DNA from: Enhygromyxa salina
Lineage (GTDB): Bacteria; Myxococcota_A; Polyangia; Nannocystales; Nannocystaceae
Direction of reading: 5' to 3'
Length of the DNA stretch: 64,000 nucleotides
NCBI RefSeq assembly: GCF_000737335.2
Contig: NZ_JMCC02000001.1
Location: forward strand, 124,001 to 188,000
Shown here: positions 44,342-52,504 of the stretch, in pieces
Layout of the letters: every line of letters begins with the position of its first letter
How positions within the stretch are numbered: position 1 is the first letter of the stretch
Made by a program: the position numbers and the translations under genes
Notes under the pieces: generated by a model
What the model was told of the DNA's origin: nothing
The model's database searches: none
Seen by the model: only the letters and a program-made list of their open reading frames with translations

Positions 44342-45184
44342 TCAGCACTTCTTCCACTGCCACTGGAATTGCTTCGTGAACACGCCGTCGACATCCGTGG
44401 TGTTGAAGATGCCGTAGCCGTTCTTGTTCTTGATCGCGTTGAGGTTCAGCGAGGTGTTGACCGCGAAGATCGCCGACGCGCCGCACTTCGACCACACGAC
44501 CGACTGAAACGGCACGCTGTCGGAGAACACGTAGAAGTCGTCGAAGTAGCCCTTCAGCTGGGTGTGGGCGCTAAACCCGATCGGATCACCTGCGAAGAAG
44601 TAGTTCGAGGTCTGGCGCGCCGTGAGCCCCTTCTCGAGGAACGCGTAGCCGCGGGTGTTCACGGTCGCCACGGAGACCTGCCAGCCACCGGGGACATGCA
44701 GCTGGACGCTGGCGAGACAGTTGGTCGCCTTGATCGGCGGGCCGGGTGGGTTCTCGAGCAGCATGTCCTTGAAGATGAGGATGAAGCTCTTCTTGTCGGT
44801 GGCGATCTGCGTCACGACCGACCCAGGCTGGTCGCTGGGGCAGCCCGCGCCGTTGGCCACGATGCCCTCGATGTAGACTTCGTTGGGGTCGGGCGCCGCT
44901 GCCAATTTGCCGGGCGGCTCGAGCACCGGGAGCGCTTCGCTGGTGTCGCCACTGTCGACGCTCGACGCCGGCGACAAGTTGATCGTGTTGGGGCTGTCGC
45001 CCTCGCCCTGCTCGAGCGCCGCGATCTGCTCGAGCATGGCGTCGGACATCGCGAGTTGATCGACATCGGGGCTATCGTCGAGCTCCCCCGGATCGCAGGC
45101 GGTGGCAAACACCGCCACGCTAGCGAGGTAGCCCAATGACGTGAAGATGCGCTTGCGCGCGTGGAGTTTGGTTTGGGTGTTCAT
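44342..45184 (-). CDS. DUF4360-domain lipoprotein
   Basis: 280 residues from ATG 45184 (upstream frame to 45277 lacks a good start). Signal peptide ends at VFATAC (lipobox). An acidic 60-residue linker precedes a domain that begins VYIEGIVANGAGCPSDQPG and continues with FILIFKDMLL, NCLASVQLHVPGGWQVSV, NTRGYAFLEKGLTA and SNYFFAG: the typical DUF4360 order with paired Cys. The domain is found in secreted fungal and bacterial proteins; role unknown. Convergent with nuoN. Confidence 0.85.
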   Translation of the reverse strand: MNTQTKLHARKRIFTSLGYLASVAVFATACDPGELDDSPDVDQLAMSDAMLEQIAALEQGEGDSPNTINLSPASSVDSGDTSEALPVLEPPGKLAAAPDPNEVYIEGIVANGAGCPSDQPGSVVTQIATDKKSFILIFKDMLLENPPGPPIKATNCLASVQLHVPGGWQVSVATVNTRGYAFLEKGLTARQTSNYFFAGDPIGFSAHTQLKGYFDDFYVFSDSVPFQSVVWSKCGASAIFAVNTSLNLNAIKNKNGYGIFNTTDVDGVFTKQFQWQWKKC

Positions 45185-45368
45185 GCTCCGACCGGTAGCA
45201 AGCCACGTGCCCGCCCAAACGAGGCTGCGAGCGCTGTTGCTTGCCCCTGTCGCGGGCTCGGTTGGCCGCCGCGTCACTCGAGGACGCGCATCGACGCCGC
45301 CGCGGACGCAGCACCGAATGTCAGCATGCTCGCGCCGGCAACCATGCTGGCAGCGGCGCGCTGGTTCG

Positions 45369-46946
45369 CTACTTGCCGAGCAGTCGGGCGAGCTGGCTGG
45401 CGCCGCCCTGCACGGCCACGCGCTGCATGTACAGGCTCATCCCGTGGAGCCCGCCAAGCTCGGCGCCCCCGCCCGCGCGACCCGGACCGCCGTGGTTGGC
45501 GACCGGAAACACGCAGCCCGGAGACATCGAGGCGTTGGCGATTTTCTCGTTGGCGACCACCAAGCGCCCAAGGTAGGGCCCGAGCTCCGCGACCGCGCCT
45601 GCGAGCCACTTGCGATCATCGGTGTACACGGTGGTCACCAGGCTGCCGTTGCCAAACCCAACGATCTTCGCGGCGCTCTCGAGCTCGCCGTCGTAGGGCA
45701 GCAGGGTTGTCACGGGCGCGAACACCTCGTGCTGGTGGAAGCTGGCGTTGGCGCTCATGACCGCGCTGGGCTTGGCCTGCAGCACGATCGGCTCGAGGAA
45801 GTAGCCCTTGCCGGCTTCAACCCCCACGAAGCCCTCGCTGCGCGCGGGGTCGCCGTGCACGAGCTCTGCGTCGGCGAGCAGCTTGGTGATCCCGGCGCGG
45901 GCGTCGGCGAGCTGGTCCTTGGAGGTCAGCGGGCCCATGCGCACGCCCTTGTCGGCCGGATCACCGGTCTGGCTGGCGATCGTGCTCAGGCGATCGAACA
46001 GCACCTCGCGCACGGACTCGAGCGCCGACTCTGGGACCAGCACGCGGCGGGTGGCCGTGCACTTTTGCCCGGCCTTTTGGGTCACCTCGGTGACCAGGTC
46101 GCGGATCACCAGATCGAACAGCTCGCTGCCGGACTCCACGTCGGGGCCGATCACGACGGCGTTGAGGCTGTCCGCTTCCAAGTTGACGCGGGTGCCCGCG
46201 GCGATCACCTGCGGGTGGGTCTTGATCGTGGTGCCGACCCCCTGCGAGCCGGTGAACGCGATCACGTCTTGCGGCCCCACGTGGTCGAGCATGTCGCCGG
46301 CCGAGCCCATCAACAGCTGGAAGCTGCCGGCTGGGAAGCAGTTGGCGTCGAGCAGCAGGGTGAAGATCCGGTGGGCCAGCCACGCGGTGCTGGTTGCGGG
46401 TTTGCACAGCACGGGCATGCCCGCGAGCAGCGAGACGGCGGCCTTGCCGAGCATGCCCCAAGCCGGGAAGTTGAACGCGTTGATGTGGATCGCCAAGCCG
46501 CGCCGGGGGACCAGCACGTGCTCGGCCCGGATCTTGGCGCCGCGGTAGATCTCGACCGGCTCGTCATCAATGATCCACGCCTGCTCACCAAACTGCTTGG
46601 CGAGGTAGGCGTAGTGGGCCAGGACCGCGGTCCCGCCGTCGATGTCGAATTTGGCGTCCTTGCGGGTGTTGCCGCCGTTTTGGATCGCAACCTCGATCAG
46701 CTCTTCGCGGGCGTCGTGGAGCACCTTGGCCATGGTCTCGAGCAGCTCACCGCGGGCGGCGAACGAGAGCTTGCGAAGGTTGGCGCCGCCGAGCTCGCGA
46801 CCGTGGGCCATCGCATCGCGGAGCGAGGCACTGATCGACACGATCTGCGCGAGCTCCTGCTCGGTCGTTGGGTTGATGAGGCTGCGGGGGGCGCCGTCGC
46901 CGGACTTCCAGGCACCTTCGAGGTAACTATCGAGCTGGACAGACAT
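45369..46946 (-). CDS. boxD: Aldehyde dehydrogenase, BoxD/PaaZ-type (3,4-dehydroadipyl-CoA semialdehyde dehydrogenase-like)
   Basis: 525 residues from ATG 46946. ALDH landmarks: 'HINAFNFPAWGMLGKAAVSL', 'CKPATSTAWLAHRIF', 'IAFTGSQGVG', catalytic Cys in QKAGQKCTATRR, and C-terminal 'VANHGGPGRAGGGAELGGL'. The FPxWG and HGGPGRAGGG motifs and lack of the usual E-x-G-G-K acid block match BoxD and the PaaZ N-terminal domain, which oxidise CoA-bound semialdehydes in aerobic benzoyl-CoA or phenylacetyl-CoA breakdown. No box or paa gene is adjacent; exact substrate unproven. Upstream are the 74-bp-type repeats. Confidence 0.82.
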   Translation of the reverse strand: MSVQLDSYLEGAWKSGDGAPRSLINPTTEQELAQIVSISASLRDAMAHGRELGGANLRKLSFAARGELLETMAKVLHDAREELIEVAIQNGGNTRKDAKFDIDGGTAVLAHYAYLAKQFGEQAWIIDDEPVEIYRGAKIRAEHVLVPRRGLAIHINAFNFPAWGMLGKAAVSLLAGMPVLCKPATSTAWLAHRIFTLLLDANCFPAGSFQLLMGSAGDMLDHVGPQDVIAFTGSQGVGTTIKTHPQVIAAGTRVNLEADSLNAVVIGPDVESGSELFDLVIRDLVTEVTQKAGQKCTATRRVLVPESALESVREVLFDRLSTIASQTGDPADKGVRMGPLTSKDQLADARAGITKLLADAELVHGDPARSEGFVGVEAGKGYFLEPIVLQAKPSAVMSANASFHQHEVFAPVTTLLPYDGELESAAKIVGFGNGSLVTTVYTDDRKWLAGAVAELGPYLGRLVVANEKIANASMSPGCVFPVANHGGPGRAGGGAELGGLHGMSLYMQRVAVQGGASQLARLLGK

Positions 46947-47199
46947 GGGGCGCGGCGACGGTAGGACGGGGGTGGCGAGGCGGACAAGGGGCGGGGGCGC
47001 GCTGGCAAGCACGGGCGCGTGAGCTAGGCCGCTTTCCTTGACCCCCACATGGAGCTTGGACTTCGCCGACTGCAGCCGCTGGCGCGTCTGGTCGCTTCGC
47101 TCCTCGGGGCCGTTTGTACGCATCCGCATGTGTGGCCCCCTAGAAGGGGGCTCTGAACGCATTTCCCGTGTCCATGGGACGCACGATGTGCGGAAGGCA
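46947..47199. other. Intergenic with a short hairpin
   Basis: No convincing gene. A perfect 7-bp hairpin GCCCCCT-AGA-AGGGGGC lies at 47135-47151; it has no T-run and could act as an RNA structure or be chance. Confidence 0.35.
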
Positions 47200-47346
47200 C
47201 TACGAAGGCGTCCGCAAGCGGGCGAGAAGCCCTCGCTCGAGCTGAAACCCTCGCCCGAGCTGAAAACAGTTCGGTGCCCAGGGTGAACCGGTCTACGAAA
47301 GCGTCCGCAAGCGGGCGAGAAGCCCTCGCCCGAGCTGAAAACAGCT
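47200..47346. repeat. Two diverged copies of the 74-bp repeat family
   Basis: Two copies of GCAAGCGGGCGAGAAGCCCT followed by CGCTCGAGC or CGCCCGAGC and CTGAAA, at about 47212-47276 and 47303-47346. The first has an extra internal duplication (CTGAAACCCTCGCCCGAG). The array ends about 20 bp before the nucleotidyltransferase gene. Confidence 0.8.
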
Positions 47347-47366
47347 GGTTCTGCTAGCGTGGTGCC

Positions 47367-47825
47367 GTGACGTTGCTCGAGCAGCTCGACAGCATCGTTG
47401 GAGCGCTCGACGCCGCGGGTATCGAGTATGGCTTGGTCGGGGGGTTGGCGGTCGCGGTATGGGGCGCGCCGCGGGCCACCCAAGACATCGATCTGCTGGT
47501 TCGGCCCGAGACTGTCGACGCCATCATGACGACGGTCGAGCCGCTTGGGTTTCGGCTTCGCGCGCTGCCGATGCGGTTCAAGGACGGCATGCAGCTGCAG
47601 CGGGTCAGCAAGATCGATGGTGGCGCGCTGTTGACTCTCGACTTGATCATAGTCGACGACAACCTCGAGTCGGTGTGGGCGTCTCGCCAGCCGCTCGAGG
47701 TCAGCGACCTCGGTGGTCGGTCGATCTGGGTGATCTCCCGCGCGGCGCTGATCCAGATGAAGGCCGCCGCTGGACGGCCGCAGGACGCGCTCGACATCCA
47801 GAACCTCGAGGAGCAGGATCGGTGA
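47367..47825 (+). CDS. Nucleotidyltransferase-fold protein (MNT/AbiEii-like)
   Basis: 152 residues, GTG start. The N-terminal motif YGLVGGLAVAVWGAPRATQDID is a minimal nucleotidyltransferase site: GG at 25-26 and the metal-binding D40-I-D42. A third acid may be in TLDLIIVD. Single-domain. It overlaps the next small gene as GTGA, so they are a coupled pair; such cassettes often work as toxin-antitoxin or as AMPylating regulators. That role is inference. Confidence 0.75.
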   Translation: MTLLEQLDSIVGALDAAGIEYGLVGGLAVAVWGAPRATQDIDLLVRPETVDAIMTTVEPLGFRLRALPMRFKDGMQLQRVSKIDGGALLTLDLIIVDDNLESVWASRQPLEVSDLGGRSIWVISRAALIQMKAAAGRPQDALDIQNLEEQDR

Positions 47826-48076
47826 GCCCGGTCTCGATGGCACCCGAGGATGTGCGCGCCCGGCTGCGGCGTGCGAGTGATCTCGCGGATCTACGTCCGG
47901 AGCACCGGCTCGATGCCAAGCTGGACATGAGCCCGCGTGGAGTGAGGCGACGGCTGCAGATCGCGTCCGAGCTGCGGGATCTTTGCAACGCGTTGGCCCG
48001 AGCCGGGCGCGGTGAGCCGGCACCCACCCGCGGCGAGGCTGACACCGAACGCGATGGCGAGCCGGGTCCGACGTGA
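47822..48076 (+). CDS. Small partner protein of the nucleotidyltransferase
   Basis: 84 residues, GTG start overlapping the previous stop (GTGA). Helical and highly charged: 'PEDVRARLRRASDLADLRPE' and 'GVRRRLQIASELRDLCNALA' look like two related helices (an internal repeat of the type RLR.AS(D/E)L.DL). The C-terminal 25 residues are disordered. Likely binds the nucleotidyltransferase. No DNA-binding motif recognised. Confidence 0.6.
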   Translation: MSPVSMAPEDVRARLRRASDLADLRPEHRLDAKLDMSPRGVRRRLQIASELRDLCNALARAGRGEPAPTRGEADTERDGEPGPT

Positions 48077-48112
48077 CGGGCCCGGCCCTGGTTCAGGCTG
48101 GATCAGCCTGGT

Positions 48113-50482
48113 TCAGTTGGCAGGGCTGTTCGTGAAGTCGACGTGGTCGCGGCACGGCTGCCCGCGCAGCGAGGGGCAGGGCGGCAGCACGGTCGGGATC
48201 ACCTGACCGGGGATCACCGGAAGCAGGATTGAGCTCTCGGCGCCGCCGAAGTGGCCGATGTCGATGCGCGCGTCGTCGGTCTGACTGGGGTCGAGCACGA
48301 AGAGCCACTCGGCGCGGCTGGATCCGGGGGTGTCGACGGAGATGCGAATCCGCGAGCCGGCCCGGAACGCGTGGGCGAAGGGGAACACGCTGAGGCGCGC
48401 GAGCACGTAGTCGTCAGCGGGCACGTCTTGAACGTCGACCTCGGCGTGGGTCTGGATCGGGGCGAGATCTGTCGAGTCCGCGGCGAGCGAGCGCTCGCTG
48501 GCACGCAGCCAGCCGCTCTGCACGTACATCTCTTGGCCGTCGGGGCGGACCTCCGAGATGTTGACCTCGAGATCGGCCTCACCCACGTTGCTGCGGATCC
48601 ACAGATCCGCGCTGGCCGGGCCAACCATCACGACGTCGGTGGGGAACTCGGCGCTGAGGAACACCGCGGCGGTGTCGGTCTCGTCTTGCTTCCAGTTCCA
48701 CGGCGGCAGCGGGGTGTCGATGTCGCCGTCGGGCAAGGTGCTGGTGTCGGCGTCGTTGCTGTCAATGTGGAAGCTGGAGCCGCCGCCATCGGACGGCGGG
48801 GGCATGGTCGACAGCGAGCCGTCGGGCTGGAAGTACCAGCGCTCGGGCACGACCTCGGCGGGCGGCCACTGGTTGAAGCTCAGCTGCCACGCGCTCTGGG
48901 GGATGCCGGTCTCGTAGTCGGTCGAGTTGCCCATCTCGAACTTGACGGTGATCGGATCCTCGCCCTCGAACGCGGCGAGCGCCTCGTCGTACGACCCGTA
49001 CATTGCGTAGGGATCTGGCGGGAATTCGACGTTGTCGCCAAGCAGCGCGCCAAACAGCGAAGGCCCAATGTTGCGCAGCGGATCCGAGATCACGGGGACT
49101 TCTTCGCGGAGGTAGAAGTCGAAGAAGGCGCCCCAATAGATCAGGTGCTCGGGCACGTAGCCGTCTGCGTGGACACCATTGAACATGGTGAACTTGACCA
49201 TTGGCGAGGCCGTGAACGCGTTGAACAGCGGCGCAAAATCACCGCCGGTCTGCTCGTCCTGCCACGCACCCGTCACGAAGATTGGCACGTCGATGTTGCC
49301 GGCGAATTTGAGCGGCGTCAGAGAGTCGTAGACCTCGGGCGTGTAGTAGGGGTTGGAGTCGACCTTTTCCAGCATGTCGACGTATTGGCCATGGAGCAGC
49401 TGGTTTTCTTCGCAGATGGTGTCGCCGGCGTCGACCAGGCCCTGCTCCCAACCCTTGCCGTAGGGCTGGGCGCCGTCGAGCACGTTCTCTGCCCAGTTGA
49501 GCGCGAACCCGTAGTTGGTCAGGCCGCCGGGGCGCAGGGTCGAGTCACCGGTATGCGCGAAGATCGACATTGGCGCGATCGCGGCGAGGCTGGGCGGGTT
49601 GGCCTGGGCGACCCACATTTGGCTGATGCCGGGGTAGCTGAGGCCGGCCATGCCGACCTTGTTGCCAAGCACCCAATCTTGCGAGGCGACGATCTCGACC
49701 GCGTCGTAGCCGTCGAGCACCTGCAGCTCTTCGAAGAAGTCGTAGGCGCCACCCGAGCAGCCGGTGCCGCGCATGTTGACGCCGACGCTGGCGAAGCCCA
49801 GGAACCCGGCCAGGATCCCCGCCGGGTGATTGGGGGCGTTGCAGATCACCGGAAAGATCGGGCACAGGGTCTCGAGGTCGAGGTTGCCAAGATCGAACTG
49901 ATCCCCGAGCGAGCCGCCCGGCTGACCGGGGTTGTAGCCCGAGTAGTTGACGATGGTGGGGTAGGGGCCGTCCTCGATCGGGCCTGGCAGCGAGACGTAG
50001 ACCGCGAGCTGGGTGCCGTCGCGGGTGGTGATGTACTGATAGCCCTGCTCGAGGATCTGGGCGTCGTAGAAGGCCTGATCGGGCAGGCTGTTCTCTGTGG
50101 ACATCACCAGTAGATCGCGGGCGGCCTCGCGGGGACCCGCGCCGGTCTCCTCGACGGAGTAGCCCGTGCCCGGCTCGAGCAGGCGGAAGATCAGACTGCC
50201 TAGGTTGTCGGTGGTGGCCCGCGCGACCTCTTCGCCGCTGGCGTTGACCACACGCAGCTCCACGCCCGGCTCGGCGTGGGTGATGTGCAGCTGATTGACG
50301 CTCTCGCGGACCAGAAATTCGGCTTCGACGAACTCTTGCTCGCCGGTGTCGGCCGTCTCGTCCGATTCGTCGCCCGTGCCCGCTTCGCCGTCGGCTGGGC
50401 CGTCATCGTTGCAAGCTGTCAGCGGCAGCGACAGCGCGAACAAGAACGGGACGACAACCAGGCCAGGCGAGCGAATGATCAT
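48113..50482 (-). CDS. CocE/NonD-family hydrolase lipoprotein
   Basis: 789 residues. Signal peptide with lipobox LPLTAC (Cys 24), an acidic linker, an N-terminal beta-sandwich (about 50-130), then an alpha/beta hydrolase: 'YPTIVNYSGYNPGQPGG', 'NMRGTGCSGG', and the nucleophile in GLSYPG (S282). The late 'MFNGVHADG' should hold the catalytic His region. A C-terminal jelly roll follows (from about 560, ending in 'RIRISVDTPGSSRAEWLF'), as in X-Pro dipeptidyl-peptidase C-domains. Predicted periplasmic/surface ester or acyl-peptide hydrolase; substrate unknown. Confidence 0.88.
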   Translation of the reverse strand: MIIRSPGLVVVPFLFALSLPLTACNDDGPADGEAGTGDESDETADTGEQEFVEAEFLVRESVNQLHITHAEPGVELRVVNASGEEVARATTDNLGSLIFRLLEPGTGYSVEETGAGPREAARDLLVMSTENSLPDQAFYDAQILEQGYQYITTRDGTQLAVYVSLPGPIEDGPYPTIVNYSGYNPGQPGGSLGDQFDLGNLDLETLCPIFPVICNAPNHPAGILAGFLGFASVGVNMRGTGCSGGAYDFFEELQVLDGYDAVEIVASQDWVLGNKVGMAGLSYPGISQMWVAQANPPSLAAIAPMSIFAHTGDSTLRPGGLTNYGFALNWAENVLDGAQPYGKGWEQGLVDAGDTICEENQLLHGQYVDMLEKVDSNPYYTPEVYDSLTPLKFAGNIDVPIFVTGAWQDEQTGGDFAPLFNAFTASPMVKFTMFNGVHADGYVPEHLIYWGAFFDFYLREEVPVISDPLRNIGPSLFGALLGDNVEFPPDPYAMYGSYDEALAAFEGEDPITVKFEMGNSTDYETGIPQSAWQLSFNQWPPAEVVPERWYFQPDGSLSTMPPPSDGGGSSFHIDSNDADTSTLPDGDIDTPLPPWNWKQDETDTAAVFLSAEFPTDVVMVGPASADLWIRSNVGEADLEVNISEVRPDGQEMYVQSGWLRASERSLAADSTDLAPIQTHAEVDVQDVPADDYVLARLSVFPFAHAFRAGSRIRISVDTPGSSRAEWLFVLDPSQTDDARIDIGHFGGAESSILLPVIPGQVIPTVLPPCPSLRGQPCRDHVDFTNSPAN

Positions 50483-50579
50483 ACGCCGGAGAGTACGGGA
50501 ATTCCCCGGCCGCGGGGGTAGTGGATCGCGGCGGCGTTGCCGTGCCGATGTGATTCGTCGCTCGCTGCTGGGGCGGCTC

Positions 50580-50766
50580 CGCGCGAGGCTTCGCGCGTGA
50601 ACGGCTCAGCGCGTGACTGGCTCCGCGCGTGACTGGCTCCGAGCGAGGCTTCGCGCGTGACTGGCTCAGCGCGTGACTGGCTCAGCGCGTGAACGGCTCA
50701 GCGCGTGAACGGCTCGCGCGAGGCTTCGCGCGTGAACGGCTCAGCGCGAGGCTTCGCGCGTGAACG
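50580..50766. repeat. Tandem array of about 15-bp units
   Basis: Nine units of GCGCGTGA(A/C)(C/T)GGCTC, interrupted by GCGCGAGGCTTC spacers. The right end overlaps the last codons of the DPF-repeat gene (DPFTREASR), so the array seems to be an amplified gene 3' end. The rest of 50483-50580 shows nothing. Confidence 0.8.
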
Positions 50767-51364
50767 GATCATGGAGATCGAGATCCGATTGTTTACAGGC
50801 CGGCGCGGCGCTTTGGTTCGAGGCCTCGCCGTTGCTTGGCGCCTGCACGACAGTGCCGTCGTCCGTGGTCTTGGTGCAAGGCGGGCGCGGATTGTCGGAG
50901 GCTGGCCGGGCGCGGAAGGGATCGCGGATGTCGTTGGGGACGTGGCGCTCGAGCGTGGTCGAGCGGACCTGGCGTGCACCTTGCGCGAAGGGATCTTTGA
51001 GATCGGGTATCAGCATGCGCAGGCCCTCGCGCTGTCGCTGACCACGCGCGGGTGCCCGCGGTGGTGGGCGATCGAAGGGGTCGCGCAGATCCACGATTGA
51101 GCGCTTGCGTGGTGGGGGGTGCTCGGGGCCCTGGTTGGGCAGCGGCACGCCCGTGCCTGGGGCGGGGTCGGGACGGCGTTGCTGCTCGAGCGGGAACGGG
51201 ACCGGCTGCAGACCCGGTGGCAAGCTGGTCCGCCCTGGAGGTGGTTGTGCGGGCGGTTCTAGAGCGGGATCGGTCGCGGGGGGCGGGGCCTGATCGTTCA
51301 CTGGCTCCGGCGGGAGCACAGGGGGTCCGAGGCTGGCGAGCGCAACCGCCAGCAACAAAGTCAT
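50741..51364 (-). CDS. Exported Pro-rich protein with DPF repeats
   Basis: 207 residues from ATG 51364 (GTG 51373 also possible). A signal peptide (MTLLLAVALASLGPPVLPP, no lipobox) leads to a Pro-rich region, then four repeats of D(L/I)xDPF: DLRDPFDRP, DLKDPFAQG, DIRDPFRAR, DLHDPFTRE. Looks like a periplasmic disordered protein with short linear motifs; function unknown. Its last codons lie inside a tandem repeat array. Confidence 0.6.
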   Translation of the reverse strand: MTLLLAVALASLGPPVLPPEPVNDQAPPPATDPALEPPAQPPPGRTSLPPGLQPVPFPLEQQRRPDPAPGTGVPLPNQGPEHPPPRKRSIVDLRDPFDRPPPRAPARGQRQREGLRMLIPDLKDPFAQGARQVRSTTLERHVPNDIRDPFRARPASDNPRPPCTKTTDDGTVVQAPSNGEASNQSAAPACKQSDLDLHDPFTREASR

Positions 51365-51481
51365 CGCGCTCACGTGGGCCGCACTCTACCACGCGGAAGT
51401 CTTCGCAGCACAGCCAGCCGAATGGGGGCGAGCGTGGTCGTGATCGAAGGGCCAAAATGAGACGCGTGGGCCGGTTCCGGG

Positions 51482-52210
51482 TCAGCGGTCACGAGTGGGA
51501 CCGTGGGACCCACGCGCAATGTAGCGCAGCGCCTGCCGCACGCTGCGCAACGTTGTGTACCCCACCAGATCGACCCCAAGCGAGACCAGCGACTGCGCGA
51601 CCTCGGGCGTCACCCCAGTCAGGATCGGCTGCGCCCCCAGCAGCCGCAGCGCCTCGATCATCCGAATCAAGTGATTCGCGGTCGCCGTGTCGATGTCGCC
51701 GACCCCAGTGACATCGATGATCGGCGTATGAATTTGCGATCGCGCGACCTCGTCGAGCAGCCGCTCCGTCAAGATCCGCGCCCGGCTGGCCGTCAACGCG
51801 CCAATGATCGGCAGCACGATCGTCCCCTCCAAGATCCGAATGATCGGCACGGACAGCGCCTCGATCTCGCGCTCCTGATCGCGGACGCGGCCGACCTGGT
51901 GGACGAGCGCGGCCTCGATCTCTTGCGAGCTGACCTGCTGCAAGTGCTCGAGCTTGGCGATCTGGGCGTCGTAGCGGGTGACCTCTGCGCTGACCTCTGC
52001 TGCCTCGTGCTCGAGCTTGCGGATCGTGGCGAGCAGCCGTTGGTGCGCGCGCCCAGCCTCACTGGCGCGGGCGAACAGCAGACGCACGATCGGGTTGTCG
52101 GCGCTGGCGTGGGGGCAGTCGTCGCAGCGGCTCAGCTGCGCGAGAAACGGGTCCAGCTCGAGGGTCTGCGCCGCTTCGGACTCGAGCAGGCAGGTGCCTT
52201 CGCAGCGCAT
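51482..52210 (-). CDS. STAS-domain protein, RsbR-like
   Basis: 242 residues from ATG 52210. N-terminus has four Cys (C3, C7, C29, C32 in RCEGTC and RCDDC) that might bind metal. Residues about 50-120 form a coiled coil, and about 130-230 a STAS domain: 'VPIIRILEGTIVLPIIGALT', 'IIDVTGVGDIDTATANHLIR', 'LTGVTPEVAQSLVSLGVDL'. The region equals the phospho-acceptor loops of RsbR/RsbS stressosome proteins (DVTGVGDID with Thr). Start overlaps the stop of a 44-codon gene (TGATG). Confidence 0.82.
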   Translation of the reverse strand: MRCEGTCLLESEAAQTLELDPFLAQLSRCDDCPHASADNPIVRLLFARASEAGRAHQRLLATIRKLEHEAAEVSAEVTRYDAQIAKLEHLQQVSSQEIEAALVHQVGRVRDQEREIEALSVPIIRILEGTIVLPIIGALTASRARILTERLLDEVARSQIHTPIIDVTGVGDIDTATANHLIRMIEALRLLGAQPILTGVTPEVAQSLVSLGVDLVGYTTLRSVRQALRYIARGSHGPTRDR

Positions 52211-52344
52211 CAGGCCCGATCCTCCAGGCTCTGGTTGACCAGATCTGGGGGGCGCTCGAGCTGCTCGAGCAACTCTTCGACGATCTCGAGGCCCGCTTCG
52301 CGGGGGTCGTCGTGCACGATCGAAGCGGTCTTGGCTTGGAGCAT
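52210..52344 (-). CDS. 44-residue leader-like protein coupled to the STAS gene
   Basis: From ATG 52344: MLQAKTASIVHDDPREAGLE continuing as an acidic helix and ending at TGA, which overlaps the STAS ATG (TGATG). Too short for a known family, but the in-phase overlap and helical composition suggest it is real. The longer frame upstream to 52479 is Arg/Pro-rich and unlikely. Confidence 0.45.
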   Translation of the reverse strand: MLQAKTASIVHDDPREAGLEIVEELLEQLERPPDLVNQSLEDRA

Positions 52345-52504
52345 GGGGGAGCCGCGATTGTAGGGGCGATGGCACGCCGAGCGGGAGATTCTCTGACTAA
52401 AAAGGGGGCGGGGCGTTGCCGCGCCGCTCGCAGGGCGCGGACGCGGAGCCAACCAGCTGGGAGGTCTTTCGGTGGGCACATCGCGCTCGGCGAGGTGCTG
52501 GCGC

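Noticed and set aside
46947..48023. Upstream extension of the aldehyde dehydrogenase frame
   Set aside because: The extra about 359 codons translate repeat DNA (SSGEGFSPACG) and antisense of the nucleotidyltransferase gene; the true start is ATG 46946.
50580..50766. CRISPR array or iterons of a replication origin
   Set aside because: Units of about 15 bp without spacers and overlapping a gene end; no rep gene or AT-rich stretch.
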